Positions 50,122 through 58,813 of a stretch of 64,000 nucleotides of DNA are shown in pieces. The stretch's first letter is position 1. Each line of letters begins with the position of its first letter. Source of the DNA: RBG-13-51-18 sp963739395 (GTDB lineage: Bacteria; Chloroflexota; Dehalococcoidia; Dehalococcoidales; RBG-16-60-22); the NCBI GenBank assembly GCA_963739395.1, contig CAVUAE010000001.1, positions 806,001-870,000 of the forward strand, given 5' to 3'. The position numbers and the translations under genes were made by a program. The notes beneath the pieces were generated by a model. That model was given only the letters and a program-made list of their open reading frames with translations, searched no databases and was not told the origin of the DNA.

Positions 50122-50569
50122 GATAAATCAGCGCGATTTCATCGCAGTTGGGGAACTTGGGGCAGCGGAAGCAGTCCGTCCAGACTTTACGCGGTAATTC
50201 CTTTTTATCGATATCGACGAATTTTTGCCGCTTAAAAAACTCCGGACGATAGGTAAAGCAGAAAATAGACTTGATACCAAGTTCGGCTGCTTCTTTAAGG
50301 CAAGCGGCGACAAGCTTAGCGCCCAAGCCCTGTTTCTGTTTATCTTCCGCGACGGCAACCGAACGAATCTCCGCCAGGTCTGACCAGCTGATATGCAAAG
50401 CGGCGCAGGCAATGATTTTATTGCCTTTCCTGATGACAAAAAAGTCGCGTATGCTTTCATATATTTCACTCAAAGGTCTGGCGAGCATCAGCCCTTTTTC
50501 GGCGAAGCCATTAATGAGCGTATGTATCTGCGGGACGTCCGATATTTTAGCTTTTTCTACCTGATTCAC
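50114..50569 (-). CDS. GNAT acetyltransferase, ArgA-like (N-acetylglutamate synthase type)
   Basis: 151 residues. AKISDVPQIHTLINGFAEKGLMLARPLSEIYE, EIRSVAVAEDKQKQGLGAKLV (acetyl-CoA loop) and the C-terminal KVWTDCFRCPKFPNCDE with three Cys are characteristic of the short ArgA-type GNAT proteins. It may make N-acetylglutamate for arginine synthesis. It overlaps nadK by 23 bases and the NUDIX gene by eight, so it is tightly coupled to both. Confidence 0.85.
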   Translation of the reverse strand: MNQVEKAKISDVPQIHTLINGFAEKGLMLARPLSEIYESIRDFFVIRKGNKIIACAALHISWSDLAEIRSVAVAEDKQKQGLGAKLVAACLKEAAELGIKSIFCFTYRPEFFKRQKFVDIDKKELPRKVWTDCFRCPKFPNCDEIALIYHG

Positions 50570-51404
50570 CTTGTTTTCCTTTCAGTTTATCTTCCAGAGA
50601 ACGATAAAAAGAGTCTTGAGACCGAATTCGATAAAATCTGGCGACGTAGGGACTTCGTTTAATTGTAACCTTGTCGCCATCAGATAAGGGCAGGTTAACA
50701 TGACCATCGATACTTAAAGTGGCGGCGTGATAGGTGTTAAGACATAGCACTATCACCGCCGTCTCCGGTATCACGAGGGGATAAGGAAGACTTAAATGAG
50801 GGGCAACCGACACTAGCAGCAAGTCGCGGGATTGCGGGTGTAGAATAGGTCCCCCTGCCGCTAAAGCATAGCCGGTGCTGCCGGTGGCAGTAGCCGTAAT
50901 CACAGCGTCTGCTTTATAAGTAGTCAGAAACTGATTATTGATAGTGGCATCGACACGTATAATACGAGCTATTTCGCCGCGCCCGATAACGGCGTCGTTT
51001 AAAGCATGGAAGATGCGCGGCTTATGACCCTTGGACGCCAACTCAACCTGCAACAACGAACGCTCGTCAAGCCAGCCCTTTCCAGCGAATAACCGAGGCA
51101 AATTTTTCGGCGTCTCATCAGCATCTAACTCAGTAAGAAAACCAAGTTTACCCAGGTTAATGCCGGTAACAGGCGTGTTGGCTGGTATAATCGACTGTAC
51201 TGCCCGGAGAATAGTGCCATCTCCGCCTATCGTTAATATCAGGTCGGTACCTTTAAGCATGGCATGTGTTTTTTCTTTTTCCCAGGCAGAGCATATCCAG
51301 GCAGCGATACCCTGCGTTTTTACTAATTTTTCCAGTTCTTTAGCCTTAACGAGGGTGGTTGCTACTTTAGGATGATATAGAATGCCGATTTTTTTTATTT
51401 TCAT
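50547..51404 (-). CDS. nadK: NAD kinase
   Basis: 285 residues. The ATP-NAD kinase signature GGDGTILRAVQ near residue 60 is followed by NDAVIGRG, TATGSTGYALAAGG and the all-beta domain through INIDGH-like LSIDGHVNLPLSDGD. It phosphorylates NAD+ to NADP+. First gene of the nadK-GNAT-NUDIX operon on the minus strand. The C-terminal overlap with the GNAT gene is long for this genome. Confidence 0.96.
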   Translation of the reverse strand: MKIKKIGILYHPKVATTLVKAKELEKLVKTQGIAAWICSAWEKEKTHAMLKGTDLILTIGGDGTILRAVQSIIPANTPVTGINLGKLGFLTELDADETPKNLPRLFAGKGWLDERSLLQVELASKGHKPRIFHALNDAVIGRGEIARIIRVDATINNQFLTTYKADAVITATATGSTGYALAAGGPILHPQSRDLLLVSVAPHLSLPYPLVIPETAVIVLCLNTYHAATLSIDGHVNLPLSDGDKVTIKRSPYVARFYRIRSQDSFYRSLEDKLKGKQGESGRKS

Positions 51405-51585
51405 ATTTATAAAAGCTGCCTAATCTGTTTTAAAGGAAACAAGAAAAGTGTAGCAATTACTCGCTTGAGGTGTCAAGCAATTAAGCTAAAAATCGCTGTT
51501 ATTTAACTAATAGAATTAATAAATAGGCGTAAATTATCTAAATTGTATAATTTGATAGCTATTTAGTAGGATGCCCTTTTAGCTC

Positions 51586-51613
51586 TTGACATTAGCTTTA
51601 CGAAGTATATACA
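51586..51613 (+). promoter_or_regulatory. Promoter of the hybrid histidine kinase gene
   Basis: TTGACA (51586-51591), 16 bases and TATACA (51608-51613) lie 68 bases upstream of the ATG. The rest of the 51405-51681 gap is AT-rich with nothing else noted. Confidence 0.6.
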
Positions 51614-51681
51614 CTTGAACAAATGTAACACTATAAGATAAATCATGTGTATTTGACCTCCGATTGATGAGGTACTGAAAC

Positions 51682-54600
51682 ATGAAAAATAATATAACGA
51701 AGTATAAAGACCTAGAAAAAAAATTGGCGGAGGCAGAAAAACTCATCGCTCGACTAGAGAAGAGCAAGAAAAATTCCACCGATAACAAGAACAACGTCAC
51801 GATAAAAGAAACACAAGACATTGCCGAAGCCTATATCACCTCAGAGCAGAACTTCAAAAACACCATGGATGCCAGTCCTCTAGGTATACGTGTTATTACG
51901 GAAGACGGCGACCTGATTTACGCCAATAAAGCGATATTGGATATCTGTGGCTACAAAACCCCGCAAGAGCTTGCCGCGGTGCCTCGTGATAAGCTTTATA
52001 CCCCGGAAAGTTATAAAGCCCACCAGGAGCGGAGAAGGAAGAGGAAGCTTAAAGAATATGTACCGTTAGAGTATGAAATAGACATCGTCCGACCGAGTGG
52101 CGAGGTTAGAAATCTACAGGTATATCGTCGGGGTGTGATGTGGGGCGGGGAGCAACAATTTATGGCGATGTATCAGGATATAACCGAGCACAAACGAGCC
52201 GAGGAAGCCTTAAGGGAGAGTGAGGAGAGATTTCATAACATCGTCGAACATAGTAATGATGGGATTGTGTTTATCGTGAATGGTGTACTCAAGTACTGCA
52301 ATTCAAAGATGCTCGAAATGTGCAAATACACTCAAAAAGAGGTGTTGGGTAAATCCTTTATCGATTTTGTCGCTCCAGAACACAAACAAATTGTAGCCGA
52401 AATATATCATAAAAGAATAGCCGGTAAAAGTGTGCAAGAAAGACATGATGTCAACCTGCTAACGAAAGAGGGTAAAAGGGTATATACGGAAGTAAGTGCT
52501 AGCCTAATTACCATTAAACAAGAGCCAGTAGATATTGTTATTATCCGGGATATAACTGAGCGGAAAAAGGTGGAAGAACAACTAGCCAACGAAGAAGTAC
52601 GGCGACGCATCCTCATCGAACAATCACGCGATGGGATTGTAATCCTCGACCAGAATGGCAAAGTATATGATGCTAACCAGCGATTTGCCCGTATGCTGGG
52701 ATATAAGATGGAGGAGATGAGACAACTTCATGTCTTTGATTGGGAATTCTTATATCCGCGTGAACGCGTGGTCGAGATGCTTTCGACTGTTGATGAAAAA
52801 GGCGACCATTTTGAAACACGGCATCGGCGTAAAGATGGCACGATTTGTGATGTTGAAATAAGCACCAATGGGGCTGTGTTCGCCGGACAGAAGCTTATTT
52901 TCTGTGTTTGCCGGGATATCACGGAACGCAAACGAATGGAGAAAGCCCTACGAGAATCCGAGGAAAAATATTCAAAGGCATTTGTCTCCAGCCCGGCGAT
53001 GGTCGCTATTACCACATTAAAAGAAGGTAAGTTTGTAGAAGTAAGTGATAGTTGGATACAAACAACCGGATATTCAAGAAAAGAAGTAATAGGTAAAGAC
53101 ACGATATCTCTGAATGCCTGGGCTAATCCAAAAGACCGTGTGAGAATGCTACGCATCTTAAAGGAACAGGGCAGGGTAAACAAAGAGGAATTTAACTTCC
53201 ACATGAAGTCGGGGGTAATACGCACCTGGTTATTCTCGGCTGAACCAATAACTTTCGGAGGAGAAGAATGTTTGCTCGGCGTCTCTATCGATATCACCGA
53301 ACGTAAGCAAGCTGAAAAAAAGATAAACTACCTAAATCAAACGCTACGCTCCATCCGCGACGTTAACCAACTGATAACACGAGAGAAAAACCGCGAAAAG
53401 CTCCTGAGAGGCGTATGCGATACCTTAATAGAAAGTAGCAGCTTTTATGCCGCCTGGATTGTCCTATTTGACGAGTCTCGTAACGTGATAACATACGCCC
53501 AGAGCGGTATGCCCGATGACGTTTTACCTGTAGGCGAAGCTATTAAGCGGGGTAATATACCCAGCTGTGTCGAAAAAGCTCTCAAGAGAAGTCAGGTTGT
53601 TATTATCGAAGATCCAAAGAAGTGCACGGATTGTGAGATATACGATAAAACACTAAATTACGGCGCCATGTCGGTCAGACTGGAGTACGCCGGCAATATT
53701 TACGGTGTTTTGTGCGCTTCGATACCTAAAGAAATTTTAACCGATATAGATGAATTATCTCTTGTCCAAGAGGTAGGGTCGGATATCGCTTTCGCCCTGT
53801 ATAACATGGAGCGTGAAGGTGAATACAAGTCTCTTGAGCAAGAGCGATTACGAACCGCTAAACTGGAATCCATCGGTACATTGGCGGGAGGCATTGCTCA
53901 TGATTTCAATAATCTTCTTACAGGTATCATGGGAAATATCGGGCTGGTGAAGACGAATATGTCTCCTTCCGATGCTGCTTATGAAATGCTTAATGAGGCA
54001 GAAAATGCAGCGATACGCGCCAAGGACCTGACACAGCAGCTATTAACCTTCGCCAGAGGAGGTAAACCGGTTAAAAAATCAGCAAGCATTGCAGGGATAA
54101 TTAAAGAATCAGCAGCTTTTGCTATGAGAGGGTCTAAAGCTAAACTGGAACTCTCTCTACCGGATGACCTTTACCCAATAGAAGCTGACGAGGGGCAAAT
54201 AAGTCAGGTCATCAATAACCTGATCATCAACGCTGATGAAGCTATGCCGTCAGGAGGTACGCTGAAGATTCAAGCTAAAAATCTTACTTTAAAGAAAGCG
54301 AATATCCCCCCTCTCCCGGTTGGTGACTATGTGCGTATAGATATTGCCGATACAGGTATTGGTATATCCTCGGAACACCTCCAGAGGATATTCGAGCCTT
54401 ATTTTACTACCAAACAAAGAGGGAGCGGCTTAGGACTTACTACCGCTTATTCCATCGTAAGAAACCATGGGGGTACAATACACGCCGATTCCAAGCAAAA
54501 CAAGGGTTCGACGTTTCATATTTATCTTCCTGCCGCAAAAAAGCCCACCAAAGGAGGCAAGAAAATGAAAGTTATGACCGGAGTTCAGGCGGGCGGCAAA

Positions 54601-54765
54601 GTGCTAGTAATGGATGATGAAGAGATAATCCGGAAAATGCTGAAGAATATGTTGAGTCAGGCTGGCTATATTGTGGAAGTTTCTGCTGATGGCGTCGAAG
54701 CCTTGCATAAATATAAGGAAGCAAAAAAACAGGCGATCCATTTAATGCAGTTATCATGGACCTGA
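51682..54765 (+). CDS. Hybrid PAS/GAF sensor histidine kinase with frame change in its receiver domain
   Basis: 1027 residues as read. There is an N-terminal coiled coil (about 1-50), then four PAS domains (about 55-170, 180-295, 305-420 and 430-545, the first three each ending in DITE[HR]K and the last in DITERKQ), a GAF domain (about 560-710), a HisKA domain with phospho-acceptor His740 in IAHDFNN, an HATPase domain with N-box NNLIINADEA near 845, and G-boxes DTGIGIS and GSGLGLTT. A receiver starts near 970 (VLVMDDEE) but goes out of frame after the A7 run at 54723-54729. No transmembrane segment, so it senses inside the cell. No partner regulator gene is adjacent. Confidence 0.9.
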   Translation: MKNNITKYKDLEKKLAEAEKLIARLEKSKKNSTDNKNNVTIKETQDIAEAYITSEQNFKNTMDASPLGIRVITEDGDLIYANKAILDICGYKTPQELAAVPRDKLYTPESYKAHQERRRKRKLKEYVPLEYEIDIVRPSGEVRNLQVYRRGVMWGGEQQFMAMYQDITEHKRAEEALRESEERFHNIVEHSNDGIVFIVNGVLKYCNSKMLEMCKYTQKEVLGKSFIDFVAPEHKQIVAEIYHKRIAGKSVQERHDVNLLTKEGKRVYTEVSASLITIKQEPVDIVIIRDITERKKVEEQLANEEVRRRILIEQSRDGIVILDQNGKVYDANQRFARMLGYKMEEMRQLHVFDWEFLYPRERVVEMLSTVDEKGDHFETRHRRKDGTICDVEISTNGAVFAGQKLIFCVCRDITERKRMEKALRESEEKYSKAFVSSPAMVAITTLKEGKFVEVSDSWIQTTGYSRKEVIGKDTISLNAWANPKDRVRMLRILKEQGRVNKEEFNFHMKSGVIRTWLFSAEPITFGGEECLLGVSIDITERKQAEKKINYLNQTLRSIRDVNQLITREKNREKLLRGVCDTLIESSSFYAAWIVLFDESRNVITYAQSGMPDDVLPVGEAIKRGNIPSCVEKALKRSQVVIIEDPKKCTDCEIYDKTLNYGAMSVRLEYAGNIYGVLCASIPKEILTDIDELSLVQEVGSDIAFALYNMEREGEYKSLEQERLRTAKLESIGTLAGGIAHDFNNLLTGIMGNIGLVKTNMSPSDAAYEMLNEAENAAIRAKDLTQQLLTFARGGKPVKKSASIAGIIKESAAFAMRGSKAKLELSLPDDLYPIEADEGQISQVINNLIINADEAMPSGGTLKIQAKNLTLKKANIPPLPVGDYVRIDIADTGIGISSEHLQRIFEPYFTTKQRGSGLGLTTAYSIVRNHGGTIHADSKQNKGSTFHIYLPAAKKPTKGGKKMKVMTGVQAGGKVLVMDDEEIIRKMLKNMLSQAGYIVEVSADGVEALHKYKEAKKQAIHLMQLSWT

Positions 54766-54977
54766 CTATTCCTGGCGGGATGGGCGGTAAAGAAGCAATG
54801 CAAAAACTGTTGGAAATAGACCCTCAAGCCAAAGTAATTGTGTCCAGCGGCTATGCTACTGACCCTATTATGTCCGAATATAGTAAATACGGATTTAAAG
54901 CTGTTATCGCCAAACCTTACAGTGTTAAGCAGCTTCAGGAGACGTTAAGCGGTTTATTAACAAGTAAGAAGAAATAG
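54730..54977 (+). pseudogene. Out-of-frame C-terminal part of the receiver domain
   Basis: In the -1 frame after the A7 run the sequence continues TGDPFNAVIMDLTIPGGMGG, containing the phospho-acceptor Asp, and then AKVIVSSGYATDP and the KPY lysine motif, ending TAG at 54975-54977. It exactly completes the receiver begun in the kinase frame. An isolated ATG frame from 54756 would lack the acceptor beta-strand, so independent expression is unlikely. Confidence 0.8.
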
Positions 54978-55008
54978 AGGCAACCTATTGCCAACTCATG
55001 CCTCTTTG
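54976..55008 (+). terminator. Terminator after the hybrid kinase gene
   Basis: AGAGGCA (54976-54982) pairs with TGCCTCT (54999-55005), followed by TTTGTT. The stem starts in the stop codon of the receiver tail, evidence that the true gene end is 54977. Confidence 0.65.
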
Positions 55009-55022
55009 TTATTATAAACAGG

Positions 55023-55601
55023 TTATTTTACCCGGTTTTCTACCGCTTTCCAATTGATGTTTTTAAAGAAAGAAGCTATATAATCAGCGCGCTTTAGACC
55101 GTAGTCAATCATAAAAGCATGTTCGAAAACATCCATCACCAGAATAGGCTGGCAGCCAGCTAAGTGGCCGACGTCATGCTCGTTAATCCACTGGTTAAAA
55201 AGACGGCAGGCGGCTACATCATAATAAAGTACCACCCAGCCGATACCCCGCATGGCACCTGTGGCGCGGAAATCCTGCTCCCAAGCTTCAATACTACCAA
55301 AGGATGCTGCCATCAGCTTCCCCAGAACTGCTCCCTTAACCAGGGCACTTTTACCACCCAGATTTTCAAAATATAACTCATGAAGACGCATGCCGTCATA
55401 TTCCCAGCCGAAGCGACGTTTTAGTTCGGCATACTCTGGAGTCGCAGTCTTGCCGTCTTTAAGCATTGCCGCTAGAGCGTCAGCGAGCTTGTTCGTGTTG
55501 GTCACATAACCTTGATAGAGTGTAAAGTGGTTGTTTAATAATGTGTTGCTAAATCCTTCCATACCGATGAGTTTACTGTAGTCCTGTGCTTTGTAAGCCA
55601 T
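55023..55601 (-). CDS. Fe/Mn superoxide dismutase
   Basis: 192 residues. Metal ligands are in NNHFTLYQGY (H24 region), RLHELYFENLGG, and MDVFEHAFMIDYG (Asp and His). The helix LYFENLGG and FKNINWKAVENR at the end fit iron-type SodB. It removes superoxide in the cytoplasm. It lies in an oxidative-stress group with the 80-residue protein and the flavodiiron protein, all minus strand. Confidence 0.93.
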   Translation of the reverse strand: MAYKAQDYSKLIGMEGFSNTLLNNHFTLYQGYVTNTNKLADALAAMLKDGKTATPEYAELKRRFGWEYDGMRLHELYFENLGGKSALVKGAVLGKLMAASFGSIEAWEQDFRATGAMRGIGWVVLYYDVAACRLFNQWINEHDVGHLAGCQPILVMDVFEHAFMIDYGLKRADYIASFFKNINWKAVENRVK

Positions 55602-55635
55602 TTTCCCCCTCCTCGAAAATGTTCTCTAATAATAA

Positions 55636-55878
55636 CTATATTTTGTCAAAAAATTGTTTAGCCTGATAATCCCACTCCACCGACTCGATATCTACCGTGC
55701 TGCCTTTTTTACTGTTCGCCGCGGACACTCTTACGCTGCCCCCACCCCCTTCGAAATAAGCGTTACAGTTATCCTCCTCCTTCAACACCAAGCCATGTCC
55801 TTTGACGCCGAAAAAGCCTACAGCGCGTTTGATAACATCCTTCGGTTTGAGTTTGGATTCTCTAGAAATTTTTATCAT
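55636..55878 (-). CDS. Hypothetical 80-residue protein between SOD and flavodiiron genes
   Basis: MIKISRESKLKPKDVIKRAV, a Gly-rich loop YFEGGGGSVRVS and VDIESVEWDYQAKQFFDKI suggest a small alpha/beta fold. No family recognised. Good RBS (AAAGGAG). It lies 24 bases after the flavodiiron gene and 34 bases before the SOD gene, so it is probably in the same operon and may have a stress role. Confidence 0.6.
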   Translation of the reverse strand: MIKISRESKLKPKDVIKRAVGFFGVKGHGLVLKEEDNCNAYFEGGGGSVRVSAANSKKGSTVDIESVEWDYQAKQFFDKI

Positions 55879-55902
55879 GTTACTCCTTTCATTACGAGCT
55901 TT

Positions 55903-57087
55903 TTATTTTATCCCGGCTTCTTTATGCTTGGCGACGATAGTCTCCGCCAGCTTTTCCAGCGCCTGGAAATCTGCTTCTTTAGGGTAGCCCTTTATAATTA
56001 TCGGCGTCAAGATTTCCACTTTAAGGTTAGGCAACATCGCGGCAAGCTGTTCTACCGCTTTACCGCCCCAGCCATAAGAGCCGATTATAGAGGCGAATTT
56101 AGCTTTGGGTTTTAGAGCATTAGCCAGGAAGGCGGCATGAGCCGCGTTAGGATGGGGTCCGGTCAGGACGGTAGGTGTGCCGATTACTATAGTGGCGGCA
56201 TCGACCAAAGCCATAGCCAGCTTGCCGATGTCCGTTACGGCGAGGTCGAACTGTTTTACTGTTACGCCTTGACGCGACAGTGTTTCCACAAGGTAAGCGA
56301 CCATACGCCGCGTGCTGCCGTGCATAGAGACATAGGGCACGACCACGATATTGCTGGGTTCGTCAAAAGCCCAGCTGCGGTAGGCGTTGAGAATAAATTC
56401 CGGTTTATCATGTAGGGGACCGTGACTGGGGGCGATAATATCTATTTTATAATCCTTGATTTTCTCCAGGTTTTTTTGAATCTGGAGGCGGAAGGGCATC
56501 ATAATTTCCGCCCAATAGCGCTTGGCGGCTTCGTATTCCTGCCCAGCGTCGCGGACAAACATGTCCGTCGTGGCGATATGCGACCCGAAGAAATCGCAGG
56601 GGAAGAGAATTTTTTCCTCCTGAAGGTAGGTTAGCATGGTTTCGGGCCAGTGCACCCAGGGGGCATGAATAAATTCCAACGTCCTGCCGCCGAGCGTAAT
56701 CGTCTCTTTGTCCTCGACGGTCTTGAATCTATCTTCGGCAACCATAAAGCGGTCGATGAGCATGGTTTTACATTTATCGGTGCAAATGGCTTTAGCTTCG
56801 GGATATTTCGCCAGCACCTCACGGATAGAGCCAGAGTGGTCAGGTTCGGCGTGGTTGAAAATAACGTAATCGATATGTTTGATGCCCAACTGGTCGAAGT
56901 TGTTGAGTAATACATCCTTCATGGGCGGGTCTACGGTATCAATGAGAGCGGTCTTCTGGCTGCCCTTGATTAAATAGGCGTTATAACTGGTGCCGTCGGG
57001 GAGGGGTATAAGAGAATCGAATAATCGTCTATCCCAGTCGATGGCGCCGACGCAATAAATATCCTTTTTCAGCTCTCTGGGTTTCAT
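55903..57087 (-). CDS. Flavodiiron protein (FprA/A-type flavoprotein)
   Basis: 394 residues. N-terminal metallo-beta-lactamase-like domain with diiron ligands in NHAEPDHSGSI and HAPWVHWPETM, plus a later HGPLHD. The C-terminal flavodoxin domain (about 255-390) has VVPYVSMHGSTRRMVAYL for FMN. It reduces O2 to water or NO to N2O in anaerobes. First of the three-gene oxidative-stress operon. Confidence 0.95.
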   Translation of the reverse strand: MKPRELKKDIYCVGAIDWDRRLFDSLIPLPDGTSYNAYLIKGSQKTALIDTVDPPMKDVLLNNFDQLGIKHIDYVIFNHAEPDHSGSIREVLAKYPEAKAICTDKCKTMLIDRFMVAEDRFKTVEDKETITLGGRTLEFIHAPWVHWPETMLTYLQEEKILFPCDFFGSHIATTDMFVRDAGQEYEAAKRYWAEIMMPFRLQIQKNLEKIKDYKIDIIAPSHGPLHDKPEFILNAYRSWAFDEPSNIVVVPYVSMHGSTRRMVAYLVETLSRQGVTVKQFDLAVTDIGKLAMALVDAATIVIGTPTVLTGPHPNAAHAAFLANALKPKAKFASIIGSYGWGGKAVEQLAAMLPNLKVEILTPIIIKGYPKEADFQALEKLAETIVAKHKEAGIK

Positions 57088-57150
57088 GTTCTACTACCTC
57101 CTCGTGAAAACAGGTTATCGGGCATCATGATAGTAGCATATAAGAATAGC

Positions 57151-57177
57151 ATAAATAAGAATAGGAGAAAAGTCACA
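57151..57177. repeat. Left flank repeat of the HEPN-like gene
   Basis: ATAAATAAGAATA (57151-57163) and GAGAAAAGTCACA (57165-57177) occur again in the same order at 58027-58039 and 58064-58076, on the other side of the HEPN-like gene. In the right copy about 24 extra bases separate them. Confidence 0.6.
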
Positions 57178-57266
57178 CGACGATAATGAGATAATACTAT
57201 ACTAGCTAAAAAACAACTAAAAAATAGAAAAACGACTATGATATTTTTCGTATTATTTTCTCATTG

Positions 57267-57968
57267 TTACTTAATTGGATACAATCCTTCAAAAACTTCT
57301 TTTAAGATATCCCGACTAGTTTGTGCAAACAATTTTAATATATCTTCTTCAAGAAAAATTCTAAAACTAAACATACTTGGTGGTACTTCTTCTTTTCCCT
57401 CAATAATATTACCTAGAACAAATTGCCTTCCCTGTGAGTCTTCTAACTTAGTTTTATCAAGTTGAGTTCTGGTTTCTTTATCTATTTTTCCGACTAAATC
57501 AAGAAGAGTTTTTATATCTTTTATCAATATTGAATTACAGAGTTCTTTTTCTGAATTAAATGATGTAGGAAGATCAATAAGTAATGGATGTACTGCTACT
57601 TTATTACGTATTTCATTAAGTAATAATAATCTATCAATATATGGGCATATCGTTGAAACGTTCTTGCACTCTTTAATTAACTTACCTAGAGTCAATTTTT
57701 CTATTTTTTCGTAATCATTTTTAATTTTTTTTAAATATTCAAACCGGATAATTTGTTCAACAGAACAACAGTAACAGAATATTGCACTTTTATAAAAACC
57801 ACTAATATGACATTCTGTGGCTTCATTAGTATAATCCCATTCTCTTTGCGACCAATAAAGAGTCCCAGATGTTTCTATATGCTTCATTTCTTGCATTCTT
57901 TGAGCCCAATGTTCCCTAGTTCCTTCATCTATTTCTTGAAGTTTTTTTATAGCTTTTTGTTTATCCAT
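57267..57968 (-). CDS. HEPN-like protein of unknown function
   Basis: 233 residues from the ATG at 57968, chosen for GGAGGG upstream; an ATG at 57983 is in frame but poorly placed. All-helical composition, with an RNKVAVH segment near residue 127 that matches the HEPN RNase motif Rx4-6H. Many HEPN proteins are toxins or defence RNases. No MNT partner gene is adjacent. Low GC and flanking duplicated segments indicate recent acquisition. HEPN assignment is moderate. Confidence 0.55.
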   Translation of the reverse strand: MDKQKAIKKLQEIDEGTREHWAQRMQEMKHIETSGTLYWSQREWDYTNEATECHISGFYKSAIFCYCCSVEQIIRFEYLKKIKNDYEKIEKLTLGKLIKECKNVSTICPYIDRLLLLNEIRNKVAVHPLLIDLPTSFNSEKELCNSILIKDIKTLLDLVGKIDKETRTQLDKTKLEDSQGRQFVLGNIIEGKEEVPPSMFSFRIFLEEDILKLFAQTSRDILKEVFEGLYPIK

Positions 57969-58026
57969 ATTGCCCTCCGCCATACCAATATATAAAACAT
58001 AAGATGTTTATGCAACCAGTGACGTG

Positions 58027-58076
58027 ATAAATAAGAATATAACAACTTAAGTAATGAATTTACGAGAAAAGTCACA
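58027..58076. repeat. Right flank repeat of the HEPN-like gene
   Basis: Carries both 13-base segments of the left flank in the same order and strand, separated by 24 bases. The remaining stretch to 58190 has no recognised feature. Confidence 0.6.
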
Positions 58077-58190
58077 AAAGAAGATATGTGAAATCAATAA
58101 CGGATTACAGCCGATACTTGTGAATGAGTATTAAGAAAAACGATATCCGCTTAACCACGGAGGAACATAAAACCGAATTTTGTTATTGCT

Positions 58191-58577
58191 TTATTTATTA
58201 GTTGGCACCAAAGGAGTTAAGGAGTCGAGGAGTCTTTCTGCTTCGGCAACATTTTTTACAACATTCGGATTGTAGTCGACAGACTTACCCAACCTATCGA
58301 ATTGATTCATTGTAAAAACAGAGTTACTTTCCACACGAATGCCATGCCTGATGCCGGCTTGTTTGAAAAAAGCCTGGCCCCGCGCCACTTCAGCTAGAGC
58401 TTGTTTGCCAACCGGTTTGAAGTTAGAAAGGTCGGTAATTACATCGAAGCCTCTCTTGAGTTTTTTAGTTTCTTCGATAGTTTTATCAGTGCATTCTTTC
58501 ATTAACTGGTATTCAAAGAAACCCTCGAGAGTGACATACAACCTGTTTTTTTGTACGTCGGCTTTGACAGAATACAC
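58191..58577 (-). CDS. STAS/SpoIIAA-like protein
   Basis: 128 residues from a GTG start at 58577 with a perfect AAAGGAGG. LYVTLEGFFEYQLMKECTDKTIEETKKLKRGFDVITDLSNFKPVG is the STAS-like fold of the SpoIIAA-like family (positions 58407-58541). The position of the STAS phosphoserine is not obvious. It may bind a partner in a signalling switch. Single gene, with an interleaved palindrome upstream. Confidence 0.72.
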   Translation of the reverse strand: MYSVKADVQKNRLYVTLEGFFEYQLMKECTDKTIEETKKLKRGFDVITDLSNFKPVGKQALAEVARGQAFFKQAGIRHGIRVESNSVFTMNQFDRLGKSVDYNPNVVKNVAEAERLLDSLTPLVPTNK

Positions 58578-58592
58578 GCTTACCTCCTTTCA

Positions 58593-58619
58593 GGTATAAA
58601 CGTTATATACCTAACGTTT
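58593..58619 (-). promoter_or_regulatory. Interleaved palindromes upstream of the STAS-like gene
   Basis: AAACGTTA (58598-58605) and TAACGTTT (58612-58619) form a perfect inverted repeat around TATACC. GGTATA (58593-58598) and TATACC (58606-58611) form a second, shifted one. They lie just before the RBS, where an operator would act. Confidence 0.5.
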
Positions 58620-58813
58620 CTTACGATTACGCCTATTGTAACACCTTTATATATCATTACGCTTGCATAATCAATAAAGTTTTCCCTCAAAATAGTCATG
58701 GGGTAACTGGTACTTTAGTCTTTACCTCTAGCTGAAAAAGCGGTAAAATATAAGTGTCAGAATACCTTCACCCGAATGCCGAGAAATCTTTAGATTAGCA
58801 GGCGTGAAAAATC

